Source: Aquarana catesbeiana (lineage: Eukaryota; Chordata; Amphibia; Anura; Ranidae). Taken from it: a stretch of 64,000 nt of DNA. Position numbers and translations under genes: made by a program. The first letter of the stretch is position 1, and every line of letters begins with the position of its first letter. The stretch lies in contig NC_133327.1 of assembly GCF_042186555.1 (NCBI RefSeq), positions 52,650,065 through 52,714,064 of the forward strand, written 5' to 3'. This document shows positions 11,491 to 22,895 of the stretch, piece after piece. The notes below the pieces were generated by a model, which worked only from the letters and a program-made list of their open reading frames with translations, made no database searches and had not been told where the DNA came from.

Positions 11491-12072
11491 GCTGTCATTG
11501 GCTTGTTAAAGGGATTAAAAAATATGCAAACCCATGACAAATGGGTGAAGTTTTGAAGGTTTTCTAAAAAAAAAAAAAAAAAAATAGTGCACAGCAGAAT
11601 CGGTCCTTCCACACAATTATTTGAAACTATAGATGGAGCCCTTAGGGGAGATTAGTTATTGCTCTGACATATTCGGTGGTATGTGTAAGTTCTGTCTTGA
11701 GCTGTTGACCTCAGTACACAATGTGCTTTTTTTCCATGAAATGTGTTTTAAAGATAGTTAAATACAAATAAATAAATCAGAGTGTATGAAGGGGGGGGGG
11801 TATTAAAACCAGAGCAGACAGAATCTGGTGCAGCTGTGTATAGGAACCAATCAGCGTCTATCTTCAGCTTGAAAATGAAAGACAGATACTGATTGGGTAC
11901 TATGCACAGGTTTTTTCCACTCTGTAAATCCCCCTATTACTATATAATCAGTTTTTGGTCACAAATGAGTATAATGAAACATTAACCTTATACAAGACAA
12001 CCATTCCTCCCCTTCATTTGCTAAACATAAATTATAATGGTTTGGGGTTAAAGAGAAATGGTTTGTCAAAGC

Positions 12073-12120
12073 GTTTCAGCCAATAATTGAGTCATGATTA
12101 AGGCCATAATTGGCTGAAAC
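12073..12120. repeat. Short hairpin
   Basis: GTTTCAGCCAATAATTG and CATAATTGGCTGAAAC pair across a 15-base spacer. Probably the end of an unidentified repeat. Confidence 0.4.
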
Positions 12121-12258
12121 ACATTGACATTTGTGGCTGTTACCATGCATATTCACTAAATAAAGCCCATGTTTGCAGAGGATATACCGTGGTGCCGACT
12201 GTCTTTCTGGATTGATGTGGATGAGGCGTCAGCTGCCTAACCCTGGGCATCGGTATAA

Positions 12259-12637
12259 GACCCCTTTCACACTGGGGAGGTTTTCAGGTGCTTTAGCGCT
12301 GGAAATAGCCTCTGCTAAGCGCCTGAAAACAACCTCCCATTCATTTAAGTGTGACTTTTGACACTGGGGCAGTGCGCTTGCGGGACGTTCCGAAAAGTCC
12401 TGCAAGCAGCATCTTTGGGTCGGGTTGGGTGCGCTGTATTTAGCGCTCCCAAAACACCCTCCCCATTGGAATGAATGGGCAGCGCTTCGGAAGTGCCACA
12501 ACACAGGAGTTTTTAACCCCTTCTTTGGGGTTAAAAGCGCCCCGCTAGCGGCTGAAAAGCACTGCTTAAACAGAGGTAAAGCGTCACTAAAACAAGTGGC
12601 GCTTTACCGCGAACGCGGTCCCAGTGTGAAAGGGGTC
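12259..12637. mobile_element. Harbinger-like MITE, relative of 1585-1981
   Basis: Inverted termini GACCCCTTTCACACTGGG and its complement are bounded by TAA (12256-12258) and TTA (12638-12640), the TWA site of PIF/Harbinger elements. Internal blocks AGTCCTGCAAGCAGCATCTT and CCGCTAGCGGC correspond to blocks in the 1585 copy, so the two are divergent members of one family. Confidence 0.75.
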
Positions 12638-12705
12638 TTACAGTGGCAGGATTTAATGGGAGGTAGCAGTAACTATATGATTGTTTGAACTACAAACCTC
12701 TACAC

Positions 12706-12858
12706 CTGGGATATGCAATTAGCGGACCTCCAGCTGTTGCAGAACTACAAGTCCCATGAGGCTTAGCAAGACTATGAGAGCCACAAGCATGACACCCAGA
12801 GGCATGATGGAACTTGTAGTTTTGCAACAGCTGGAGTGCCACTAATTGCATATCCCTG
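12706..12858. mobile_element. hAT-type MITE with long inverted repeats
   Basis: GGATATGCAATTAG...CCAGCTGTTGCAGAACTACA at the left is the inverse of TGTAGTTTTGCAACAGCTGG...CTAATTGCATATCC at the right; arms are about 60 bp. The paralogous tRNA flanks at about 15000 and 15795 lack it, so it inserted after those duplications. Confidence 0.75.
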
Positions 12859-13015
12859 ACCTTGGTCAGAACTTCCTGATTATGAGCTACAAGACACACT
12901 ATACTCTTTACAGCGAATTGTACATTTTCATTTTGGAATTTTGTTTACTTTTCAACAAGCAGTTGTGGCTTATACTGAGACCCTGGCATAAATATTTTAG
13001 GGAGGTGTTAACCTC

Positions 13016-13087
13016 AGGCACAGATGGGGATTGAACCCATGATCTTTGGTTTACGAGACCAACGCCTTACCACTTGGCCACTGTGCC
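13016..13087 (-). tRNA. tRNA-Thr (anticodon CGT)
   Basis: Reads ACG threonine codons in translation. The 72-nt minus-strand sequence folds with a perfect 7-bp acceptor stem (GGCACAG/CTGTGCC), a 3-bp D stem, a 5-bp anticodon stem around CTCGTAA and a perfect ATGGG/CCCAT T arm; the discriminator is T. A box (TGGCCAAGTGG) and B box (GGTTCAATCC) are intact. No T run of four or more lies within about 40 bp downstream, so termination is uncertain. No intron. Confidence 0.85.
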
Positions 13088-13126
13088 CAATGCTGACTTC
13101 TGTGTGTATCCCTTATGTGTAGTATA

Positions 13127-14224
13127 TGTAGCGCTGACCCCTCAAGGAGCGGCTTAGAATTGGCTATATCCGTAATTCACATTTACTACTCAACCCTCGC
13201 AGCCCATAGATTCAAAGTCACAGTCCTTAGTGCTTTTTTTAACGCTTTATTCATTAACACAAACTGGGATAGGAGAAGGACTTCCTTTGAGATGCTTTCT
13301 TTGTTGCATTGTCATCTTATTATGGTTCTTACAGGAAACATCAAAGAATAATTGCGGATGGTCAGACAAAACATTTCAAACAATCTCTTTGATCAGGGAA
13401 GATGGAAGTAGATTTAATAGAGTATTAAATGATAAAGAGTCACTCTGAATAACTTCTTCATCTGGATAACTTAAAAGGAACAATCCATTTCTCTATGTGT
13501 GTGCTTCACCGCTACCTCTTTGCCACTACTTCCCACTTGCATGGTACTTTCAGATTAAATTACAGGAGAGCCATTCTGGTGACCTCCTAGCTTGACTGAT
13601 TGGAATCCCAGGGCAATGTTGAACTCTAAGTCATGGGCCATAACCACCCATCTCACCGACTTGTGCATCAACAACCTCAGTCTCTGACAGTACTCTTCCC
13701 TTGGGCTTTCACTCACTTGATCAATAGTCCATGTGCCACTCATAAACGATCGATCGCCCAGTTTCCTTCCGTTTTGCTGCCACTTCATCCGAAATGATTC
13801 TTGGTTCCTCTGTCTGTCTACGGCCCGCTCCCCTCCCCGCAGGGGCGGCCTACGACATCCATTACTACATGTCGTCTGTTCCTCCATGAGGACCAGACCT
13901 CCACCCCTCTGGCTAGGGTGAAGCTCCGTTGGCTCCCCGGATGGGGAAACTCTCCCCTCCGGGAACCAGGCTGGGCCGCTCCGGCTCTCGCTGCGAACAG
14001 GAACAAAAACTCCTCCCTGACTATGTGACTCAGCTTTTTATATCTGAGTTCCGAGGCCTTGTCCAACAAATCAATGATTGGCCAGGACTCGGATACAAAC
14101 ACCTGCCACTCAAATATAGAAATCAACAAACAGACCTGTTGTAATAGCACAAGCCTGTCTAAATTTACCTGACATAGGAAACTGACAATAAAGGTCACCT
14201 ATCTGAAAGTAGGTGCCCGCTACA
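13127..14224 (-). mobile_element. Solo LTR, about 1.1 kb, inserted in tRNA flank
   Basis: Ends are TGTAGCGCTGACC and GGTGCCCGCTACA, inverted relatives of each other with TG...CA termini; TATA flanks both sides. Minus-strand signals are a GATATAAAAAG box near 14035 and AATAAA near 13247. The paralogous sites at about 15297 and 53111 read straight through (AGTATATAT), showing an empty site. No internal retroviral genes are present. The AT-rich site limits certainty about duplication length. Confidence 0.65.
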
Positions 14225-15190
14225 TATATATTTGGGGAAATTTGTGTATATACACAAACTGTTATGACCAGCCCAGGCACTGCCAGTTTATGACCTTGAT
14301 TTGATCACTGATTTTAAGCTTTGTTCTTCTATTTTTCACTTTGCACCTCCAGTGTATAGCTCAAATCTGATTACACCCCTACCTGATCTTCTATATCTTT
14401 TATTTTCAGTCTGGTTTAAACATATTTGCGTTGTCTCCTTTTTAAGGGGTTGCCTGTTTAGTTTTTTTTCATCCAGATATGGTAATCTGGTGCCAAGTCA
14501 TGATGATCAGTAAATCCATTGGAACACATTTCGATCATCCTAAAACGTTTTCTGGGCTCAACTGTGATTACACCTTTGCCTAATATTTGGTCTGGTTTAA
14601 CAAATTGTATCATTCATGCATGATAATATGGTGCCAAGTATTGAGGATAACTGTGTCTAGTAGAACATTTTCCAATGTGGCTAAAGGTGAAGAGCACATG
14701 GTATGGTTGGCACATCCGGCTACGATCTTTTTTAAGGAGACCAACACCTGTACCATCTTTTAAAGCTTGTTTGGACAGGCTTTATCAGGCTGATACAGTG
14801 TACCATCTATGTGTAATATGTATTCAGTGAAATTTGAGTATATAGAAATTGTTCTTCACCACTTCTTATGCATCACTAACCATGGCCTTTCCAGTTTTTT
14901 TTAACCCATATTTGATTTCAAACTTTGTTCTCAAAGCTCTTCTAGTTTACAGCTCAGTCTGATTATTGAGCTATTTAATCTCCTGTGGTTTTTGAACTAC
15001 AAACCTCTACACCTTGTTACTACGGTGGTCAGAACTTCCTGATTATTTTTCTGTCTATGAGCTACAAGACACACTATACTCTTTACAGCAAATTGTACAT
15101 TTTCGTTTTCTAATTTTGTGTACTTTTCAACAAGCAGTTGTGGCTTATACTGAGACCCTGGCATAAATATTTTAGGGCAGTGGTAACCTC

Positions 15191-15262
15191 AGGCACAGAT
15201 GGGGATTGAACCCATGATCTTAGGTTTACGAGACCAATGCCTTACCACTTGGCCACTGTGCC
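15191..15262 (-). tRNA. tRNA-Thr (anticodon CGT), one stem mismatch
   Basis: Same fold as the 13016 copy but with a T-T mismatch in the anticodon stem (TTGGT/ACCTA) and an A after the D stem. Acceptor stem and T arm remain perfect and both internal promoter boxes are intact. No downstream T run nearby. It lies in the ~468-bp segment absent from the right arm. Confidence 0.75.
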
Positions 15263-15622
15263 TAATGCTTACTTGTGCATGTATCCCTTATGTGTAGTAT
15301 ATATATTTGGGAAAATTTGTGTGTATACACAAACTATTATGACCAGCCCTAGCCAATTGTACATTTTCGTTTTGGAATTTTGTTTACTTTTCAACAAGCA
15401 GTTGTGGCTCAATAATCGGATTGAGCTGTAAACTAGAAGAGCATATATTTAATCTCCTGTGGGTTTTTGCCAGTCTTGTTTATCAACCTTGGCTATGTCT
15501 TCCTTTTGAGTTGTCACATTCATGTTCAGGTATATCACCCAGGTGTGATAATCTGGTGCAGAGTCCTGAGGGCCATTGTGCCCAGAGAAACACAATTCAA
15601 TCATCGAAAAAAGGTGTGCATC

Positions 15623-15694
15623 AGGCACAGATGGGGATTGAACCCATGATCTTTGGTTTACGAGACCAACGCCTTACCACTTGGCCACTATGCC
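15623..15694 (-). tRNA. tRNA-Thr (anticodon CGT) with Pol III terminator
   Basis: Acceptor stem GGCATAG/CTGTGCC pairs fully with one G-U wobble; other arms match the 13016 copy. On the minus strand a TTTTTT run begins about 10 nt after the 3' end (15608-15613), a good Pol III terminator. It is the counterpart of the plus-strand gene at 52115, which keeps a TTTTT run at the same distance. Confidence 0.88.
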
Positions 15695-15988
15695 TTCCCT
15701 AAAACTATGCTGTTTGAATGGTCTTTATTTGTTCAACTGACGTGTATTGTATTCAGTGAATTGTGTGTATTTCCATACACCATATGATTGTTTGAACTAC
15801 AAACCTCTACAACGTGGTCAGAACTTCCTGATTATTTTTCTGCCTAGGAGCTTTAAGACATGCTATACTCTTACTCTTTACAGCCAAGTGTATATTTTCG
15901 TTTCGGAATTTTGTTTACTTTTCAACAAGCAGTTGCTTGTACTTATACTGATACCCTGGCATAAATATTTTAGGGAGGTGGTAACCTC

Positions 15989-16060
15989 AGGCACAGATGG
16001 GGATTGAACCCATGATCTTTGGTTTACGAGACCAACACCTTACCACTTGGCCACTGCGCC
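15989..16060 (-). tRNA. tRNA-Thr (anticodon CGT)
   Basis: Acceptor stem GGCGCAG/CTGTGCC pairs with one G-U; D, anticodon and T arms are intact. The base after the D stem is T and the anticodon loop is CTCGTAA. The upstream flank (15780-15988 on plus) repeats those at 12850-13015 and 15020-15190, so three direct copies of this unit exist. No close T-run terminator. Confidence 0.82.
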
Positions 16061-16200
16061 TTATAAAAGTAAATGCATAAAGTAGCATACAAAGGAATAA
16101 TTAAGCTTAAATAATATATAGTTTTCTAATTGACTAGGTTTTATTCAATACCCCTGTAGCCTTCTGTCATCCAGTGACCCCCGTTTGAAAGTTAGTTTCA

Positions 16201-16325
16201 GGGCCTTTTAGACATACAGTGTGCAGAGACGGACTTGTCATCCGCTGACTAAGCGGGGATCAACGGAGCGATCCCAGCTGAGCAAGCGGATGGCTGGATA
16301 CAGATCCGCGTGTCTGAAAGGGCCC
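16201..16325. mobile_element. Short Harbinger-like MITE
   Basis: Inverted ends GGGCCTTTTAGACA and TGTCTGAAAGGGCCC enclose about 100 bp that is itself self-complementary (CATCCGCT...AGCGGATG). TCA precedes and TTA follows, consistent with a decayed TWA duplication. Confidence 0.6.
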
Positions 16326-16708
16326 TTATACAAAATTAACCAATCAGCATAAGCACTGAGAAATGTAAGAAATATACGGTAAATGCAAGCTGAACACTGC
16401 AGGTTTCAGAGTACCTCTCAATAAACAAACAGAAATGTGCAGCACAGTTAAAAATATATATATATATATAAAAAATCCAATATAAACCAGATGTTACCAA
16501 TGAGAGCAACCAGTGTAGATGATACATTTCACATCAAAGTGATAAATGTGCTGGATCCCACCACCAAGGAGCAAATCAGCCACTCGCCATATAATCATGA
16601 CCTCTTAACCAACAGGAAAGTCATGAGAAGCATCCCCCTATGGGGTAAAACTGGAAAGAACCGCTGCAAAATGATGCTCCAGGCATGGCATGGTACTCCG
16701 ATGCCGGA

Positions 16709-18278
16709 TAGACATGTGCGATTGGTTTTGTACGAATAGAAAATACTAATTTTTATGCATACGAATTTCGGATCCAAATTCATAATGAACATTCGTAAGT
16801 GTTACGAAAAGTTAACAAACCTAAAAGTTAAAAACCCAGGAAGTCAGCACAGCACAGGGATGGTGGGAGCCCCTCATAATGATAAATTCATCATAACGAA
16901 AATTCGTAATTGTTACGAAAAGTTAACAAATCTAAAAGTTAAAACCCCAGATAGTCAGCACAGCACAGGGATGGTGGTAACCCCTCATAATGGACACAGC
17001 AGGTGTACAGACCTGGGAACTCAGCACAGGGATGGTGGGAACCCTATGGGAATTTCTATGCTTACGAAATACGAAATTTGTTAACGAATTTTGGAATTTC
17101 GAATCCAAATTCCGTTACAACAGAAACGTGACTGGTGTTTTTGTTCACCAATCAGAGGAAGTCAGCACAGCACAGGGGTGGTGGGAACCCATCATAATGA
17201 TAAATTCATCATAATGAAAATTCGTAATTGTTATGAAAAGTTAAGGAACTTAAAGGTTAAAACCCCAGGAAGTCAGCACAGCACAGGGATGGTGGGAACC
17301 CCTCATAATGGACACAGCAGGTGTACAGACCTGGGAACTCAGCACAGGGATGGTGGGAACCCTATGGGAATTTCTATGCTTACGAATTTTATATGAAATA
17401 CGAAATTTCATTAACGAATTTTGGAATTTTGGATGCAAATTCCGTTACAACAGAAATGTGACTGGTCTTTTTGTTCACCAATCAGAGGAAGTCAGCACAG
17501 CACAGGGATGGTGGGAACCCCTCATAATGATAAATTCATCATAACGAACATTCGTTATTTTTACGAAAAGTGAACGAACCTAAAGGTTAAAAACCCAGGA
17601 AGTCAGCACAGGGATGGTGGGAGCCCCTCATAATGATAAATTCATCATAACGAAAATTCGTAGTTGTTATGAAAAGTTCATGAACCTAAAAGTTAAAACC
17701 CCAGGAAGTCAGCACAGCACAGGGATGATGGGAACCCCTCATAATGGGCACAGCGGGTGTACACTCAGACCAGGGAATGCAGCACAGGGATGGTGGGAAC
17801 CCCTCATAATGGGCACAGCGGGTGTACACTCAGACCCGGGAACTCAGCACAGGGATGGTGGGAACCCCTCATAATGGACACAGCAGGTGTACAGACCTGG
17901 GAACTCAGCACAGGGATGGTGGGAACCCCTCATAATGGACACAGCAGGTGTACAGACCTGGGAACTCAGCACAGGGATGGTGGGAACCCCTCATATTGAT
18001 AAATTAATCATAACGAACATTCATTATTTTTACAAAAAGTGAACGAACCTAAAGGTTAAAAACCCAGGAAGTCAGCACAGGGATGGTGGGAGCCCCTCAT
18101 AATGATAAATTCATCATAACGAACTGTCATTTTTTTACAAACGTTTACGAATCTAATGAGAATTCGTATTTCGTACGAATCTGAATTGAATTTCGGACAC
18201 AAATTATGAAACACGAATGAATTTTCGTACGAAACGGAACGAAACTTAACCAATTTTTGTTGACGGCACACGTGTCTA
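16709..18278. mobile_element. Repeat element with complex internal tandem array
   Basis: Ends TAGACATGTGC and GCACACGTGTCTA are inverted. Inside, blocks rich in TACGAA motifs (for example AAAATTCGTAATTGTTACGA) alternate with several copies of a ~63-bp unit containing CAGCACAGGGATGGTGGGAA and CAGCAGGTGTACAGACCTGG. In 17700-17995 that unit runs head to tail about five times. Open frames through it are repeat artefacts. Probably a non-autonomous DNA element; superfamily not determined. Confidence 0.7.
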
Positions 18279-18461
18279 ACATTGCCGGATGTAATAGTTA
18301 TGTGAAATCAAAAAAGCAAACAAATAGTGCTCTCCATTTTAAACGTTTAATAACACTATCTTTACAATCCCACTCATGGCATAGGCACTGTCCCCAGAAA
18401 AAAAGCGGTGGGGCGATCACAAGATAGTTGCGGGTGACGTCATCCATAAGGCTCCACCTTA

Positions 18462-19010
18462 TCCTGGGACTACCTAATGATTAACCTTTACACTGGAGAT
18501 ATCTAAAAGTGGGTGCGTCTGAGTAATATAGCAAAAGAAAATCAGGCAGAGCTGACACCACTCAGTCCACTTAGTCCACATAGACTGCTAGTTCTTATTC
18601 TGGGACTACAGAAAGATTATCCTTTATGTTATTGAGCTATAAGAGTGGGCGTGTCTTAGTAGATTAGCAAAAAAAAAAACTGGGCATGGCTGATACCACT
18701 CAACCCACTTAGTCCACTAAGAGCAGGGGTCTTCAAATTACGGCCCTCCAGTTGTTCAAGAACTACAATTCCCATCATGCCTAGTCATGTCTGTGAATGT
18801 CAGAGTTTTACAATGCCTCCTGGGACGAGTAGTTCTGCAACCGCTGGAGGGCCGTAGTTTGAGGATCCCTGATAGACTCCTAGTTCTTGTCCTGGGACTA
18901 CAAAAATGAACCTGTATGTTATGGAGCTGTAAGAGTGGGTGTGTCTTAGAAGATTAGCAAAAGAAATCTGGGCATGGCTGACACCACTCAGTCCAGCTAG
19001 TCCACAAAAA
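18462..19010. repeat. Three tandem ~135-bp units
   Basis: Each unit starts near CTGGGACTAC and ends near CACTCAGTCCACTTAGTCCA, with AAGAGTGGG and TTAGCAAAAGAAA inside. Copies begin at about 18464, 18600 and 18891; a hAT MITE separates the second and third. No coding or RNA signal recognised. Confidence 0.8.
18724..18871. mobile_element. hAT-type MITE between tandem units
   Basis: CAGGGGTCTTCAAATTACGG and the inverse of its relative CCGTAGTTTGAGGATCCCTG bound a 148-bp element with ~58-bp arms. The CAGGG terminus and CGGCCCTCCAG motif are typical of hAT MITEs. The neighbouring unit junction (GTCCACATAGACTG) shows the site without it. Any 8-bp duplication is decayed. Confidence 0.75.
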
Positions 19011-19563
19011 TGATTTGTGTTGTCTGAGCAGATAGAGCCTAATATTACAGAGGCATTTATTCCATAGCACTGTTTAGGTTTTTTGACCATCAATAATGTA
19101 GTGTATGGAAACCATGGCTTCTATGGAGTAGGGGTGGTGGGTTTCAATGAAATACCATAAACCCATAAATTGTCTTGCTAAAAGCACTTTCTTTTTCAAA
19201 ATATGTGGAGAAACGTATAGATTATTATAATGACTATTAATAATCAATCCATTTAAGCATAGAAAGGTTTTAAAAGTTGACGGAAGAAGGCTACAACTAT
19301 TACTAGTACTTCTTCAGGATTATCAGGTGTTTTTCTGCCTATGGCCTTCAAGACATACGATAATGCTTTAGGTATATTTTATTTGGTCTTCCTTTAAAAC
19401 TCAGAAGTGTTTCAGCCAAGTATTAATATTGATTTTCTGTTACGATCTGTGTTCATAGTAGTATACGAGCAGATGATGACTCCTCGGTAAATGCTTACAC
19501 ATAAAGCCAACAAATAGGGTATTATAGGAGGCATTTGGAAGATTTTGGACAAAAGTAGCCACC

Positions 19564-19635
19564 AGGCACAGATGGGGATTGAACCCATGATCTTTGGTTT
19601 ACGAGACCAACGCCTTACCACTTGGCCACTGCGCC
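19564..19635 (-). tRNA. tRNA-Thr (anticodon CGT) with terminator
   Basis: All arms pair (acceptor GGCGCAG/CTGTGCC with one G-U), the A and B boxes are intact, and a minus-strand TTTT starts about 9 nt after the 3' end. Its flanks differ from the 13-16 kb units, with only weak similarity near 19315-19365, so it is an older member of the family. Confidence 0.88.
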
Positions 19636-19895
19636 TTGCATAGGTAAGTAGAGAACAGGCTTTGATTGCACATTGAGTAACCAATAGACTATAGATATTT
19701 CTTTTACAAATATGGGAAGGAGGGAACACCCATAACACAAAATTCGCAATGTTTATTTATATAAAACATATTCACATATTCCACGAATACCATACATGGG
19801 CTGCCTTAACACAATGCATGTTATTGAACAATATAACGTAACAGACTGGACTAGTGTGCAATGTGCATGGGCCCTAAAGCTTGACTCCAGATAGA

Positions 19896-20589
19896 CAATT
19901 TAAAGTGTTTGTTACCCCAACACTTCATATTCCTGATATGTGCCTGCTGTACCATGTACTTGTATGAGAGAGTCTCCTGTTCTCTTTCTATTGCTTCCTT
20001 TATGTGAAATCCCTGGTGTTCCTCACTTTCCTATTAAAAACTAACCATGCTAAGCAGGAGAGCACAGCGTGCTCAGTTCTCTAGCTATGCTGAGAACTCA
20101 GCCTGCTCTCCTCCAATGATTAGACCTGTCCTGACATGCCCCCGCTGCACCAATATTCACTGGCATGCTCAGTGTACTGCTGCCCCCCCCCCCAAGCTCT
20201 TTTGCAGCTGAGAACAGAGGGAATGTGATCACTTAAAAAAAAAGGGAAAATAGGTATTTAGGTGTTTATAATGTTTTTTTTTTCATATCTATACAAATAT
20301 GTTTAGCCTTTCATTACTGTTCATTACTATTTTAAATTACAGAAACGGTAGTTGTTCCACTCACCAAAAGGATTGTGTATTTCTGTCCACCCAGTTCTGA
20401 GATTTACACAGCTCTGCCACAGAGCACAGCCCTGTCTGGTAGAGGAGAGGAGCTGCTTTTTTTCTACTACAGCTGTACTTTCACTTGCAGGTCTTCTTTA
20501 TTATCCAAAGCATGTGACTGGACAGTGAAAGAAGGAGCTGATGAGGTCATATCTCTGTCACTCAGTTCTCCCCTCCTTTCAGCATGCTC
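19896..20589. other. Probable decayed MITE/SINE sequence
   Basis: A TTTAAAGTGTTTGTTACCCC start near 19900 resembles left ends of TTAA-flanked MITEs, but no matching right end is evident. A C run lies near 20184. No gene seen. Confidence 0.35.
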
Positions 20590-20959
20590 TAACCTCTTGC
20601 CGACTGCCTGCCGTCGGCAAGAGGCTCCCCTGTGCGAATTGCCATAGCTGTAAGGGTGGTCATTTTAAGGGATATAGGGGGTATAGCTGTATAAATGTCA
20701 ATGGTCCCAAAAAAGTGTCAAAAGTGTCCGATCTGTCTACCGCAATGTCCCAATAAAAATCAGATCGCCGCCATTACTAGTAAAAAAAAATAATAATTAA
20801 AAAAATGCATAAATCTGTCCCCTATTTTGTAGACACTATAAATTTTGCGCAAACCAATTAATATATGCTTATTGCGTTTTTTTTTTTTTTACAAAAGAAT
20901 ATATATGGGCCTAAACTGAGGAAGAGACTGTTTATTTTTAATTTTGGGATATTTATTAT
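20590..20959. mobile_element. Truncated TTAA-family element
   Basis: Begins AACCTCTTGCCGACTGCCTG and shares long blocks with the next element (GTATAAATGTCAATGGTCCC, CAGATCGCCGCCATTACTAG). It ends at GATATTTATTATT where the second copy begins, so only its left part survives. Confidence 0.65.
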
Positions 20960-21768
20960 TTAACCTCTTGCTGACCGACTGCCGGCAGAATGGCTCCCCT
21001 GCGCGATCCGCCATAGCTGTACGGCGGCCGCTTTAAGGGGTATAGGGGGCGCGCTTGTGCCCGATGTGTCTGAGGTGTGGATGCGTGTGCCTGGCGGTCG
21101 CAATGTCCGCCGGGTACCCGCGATCGCTCCTGACAGACCCAGAACAGGGATGTGTGTGTGTGTATATAGTATATATAGGAACAACGATCGGTCTCCTCCC
21201 CCAGGCAGTCCCATCCCCCCTACAATTAGAACACACATGAGGAAACACATTTTACCCCTTGATCGCCCCCCTTGTGTTAACCCCTTCCCTGCCAGTGACA
21301 TTTATACAGTAATCAGTGGCTATTTTTAGCTCTGGTCGCTGTATAAATGTCAATGGTCCCAAAAAAGTGTCAAAAGTGTCCGATCTGTCTGCTGCAATGT
21401 CACAGTCCCAATAAAAATCAGATCGCCGCCATTACTAGTAATAAATAAATAAATAAATAATAATAAAAATGCATACATCTATTCCTTATTTTGTAGACGC
21501 TATAACTCTTGCGCAAACCAATCAATATTTTGAGATATTTATTATAGCAAAAGGTAAAAATAGTGTTTTTTTCAAAATTGTGGTTTATAGCACAAAAAAA
21601 TAAAAACCGCAGAGGTGATCAAATACCACCAAAAGAAAGCTCTGTGGGGGAAAAAGGGACATAAATTTTGTTTGGGCACAACATTGCACGACCGCGCAAT
21701 TGTCAGTTAAAGCGACGCAATGCCGTATCACAAAAAATGGCCTGGTCAGGAAGGGCTGAAGTAGTTAA
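20960..21768. mobile_element. TTAA-flanked non-autonomous element
   Basis: Ends TTAACCTCTTGCTGACCGAC and GAAGTAGTTAA. The right half contains the inverse of a block also present in the elements at 7668 and 40410 (AAATACCACCAAAAGAAAGC), so these are one family. No transposase frame. Confidence 0.75.
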
Positions 21769-21930
21769 GCAGCACCACACCTGACTGGCACCTTGTGCTG
21801 TTTATTCCTCCCTTTCTGCTCTATGGTAGGCTCTAAGAGGCTGAAACCAAGTCAAATCCAGGTACTTACACTGCTTGCATTTAAAGAGAACATTCATTTT
21901 GACAAACCTTCCTGTAATATTTATGTGTGT

Positions 21931-22816
21931 GATAAAAGAACAAAAAGGGGTGCCTACTAAGTGCAATATGTTTAAAATGACGGTTTATTAATAGTGTAAT
22001 CAGCCAAATGGCTACTCACATAACAGTTGTGAGAAACAAGCATGGATGTATCTGAGTATGGGGCGTGCAGTCACTCTGGGGTCCGGGGATACGCCCTCAG
22101 CATGGTACCAGTACGCTGAGCTGATCCTGGATAAGGAGAGGAGATCCAGAGAATGGGGCCAGCCGGCTTGCGTGCTGCTGGGCAGGGGCGAGCATGTGAG
22201 CCAGCCTGTGTGGATCCCTGCCGGCCTGTATGTTGCTCGGCGGCGGCGTGCGTGTCAGCCTGGAACGCACTCATTGCAATCCGGAATCAGAAGTGATGTT
22301 GGGGCATGTCAGATGACGCATTTCAAAGCTTCTGCTTTTTCCTCAGATCTGATTGGTAGTAGGGGTGTAGCATCACATATCACATTTGGCTGCCCGCTGG
22401 AGTGCGCATGCACCACCCCTAAGTCCAGGTTCAAACCCCACCATCCAAGTGGACATAGAGTTAGATTATAATTATGCCGAGCGAAGCGAAGCTGTGCCCC
22501 AAGCGTGGCGAGCGAAGCGCGGCGAGCGAAGTGAGCCCACGAGGGGCCCTGTAGCAACGCATATGGGGAACTTACGCATGCGCAGTGCGTAATTTCTCAG
22601 CGGAACATCACTTCCGGAGCAAAATGTGATGGGTCGCCGAATGTGTCATTACAGGGGCTGTCAATCTTATATAGGCTCCCGGGATGGAGCACAACAAATA
22701 TGTAACACTAATTGCTATTGGATGAAAGTCACTGTATTACTGGCATACACTAGGTTACTGTCAGCAGTGTAGTTAAATGTTAAAACTCTTATGGACATAC
22801 ACATTAGCATTCATAT

Positions 22817-22895
<79 letters not shown>

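Larger units (their letters stand above)
10493..12255. other. Duplicated tRNA-Thr flank, no other gene
   Basis: Carries three decayed tRNA copies plus flanks repeated elsewhere: ATCAAAACCATGG near 10999 recurs near 3007 and, altered, near 19103. A17-A18 runs lie near 11041 and 11565 and a G run near 11792. Otherwise no recognisable element. Confidence 0.45.
13016..15775. repeat. Left arm of a large inverted duplication (two-tRNA segment)
   Basis: Reverse-complement of 52030-53220 aligns from one end to the other once two additions are removed: the LTR at 13127-14224 and a ~468-bp segment at about 14992-15460 that carries an extra tRNA. After removal the length is about 1.19 kb, equal to the right arm. 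Shared landmarks include TTTCCAGTTTTTTTTAACCC near 14888 and TTTGAATGGTCTTTATTTGT near 15713. Confidence 0.85.

Noticed and set aside
13016..16060. tRNA-derived SINEs
   Set aside because: Units have long shared flanks, no A-rich tail, no target duplications and good tRNA folds, which favours duplicated tRNA genes.
16491..16739. 82-codon plus-strand frame beginning MLPMRATS
   Set aside because: No recognisable family or splice context, and it runs into the adjacent repeat element.
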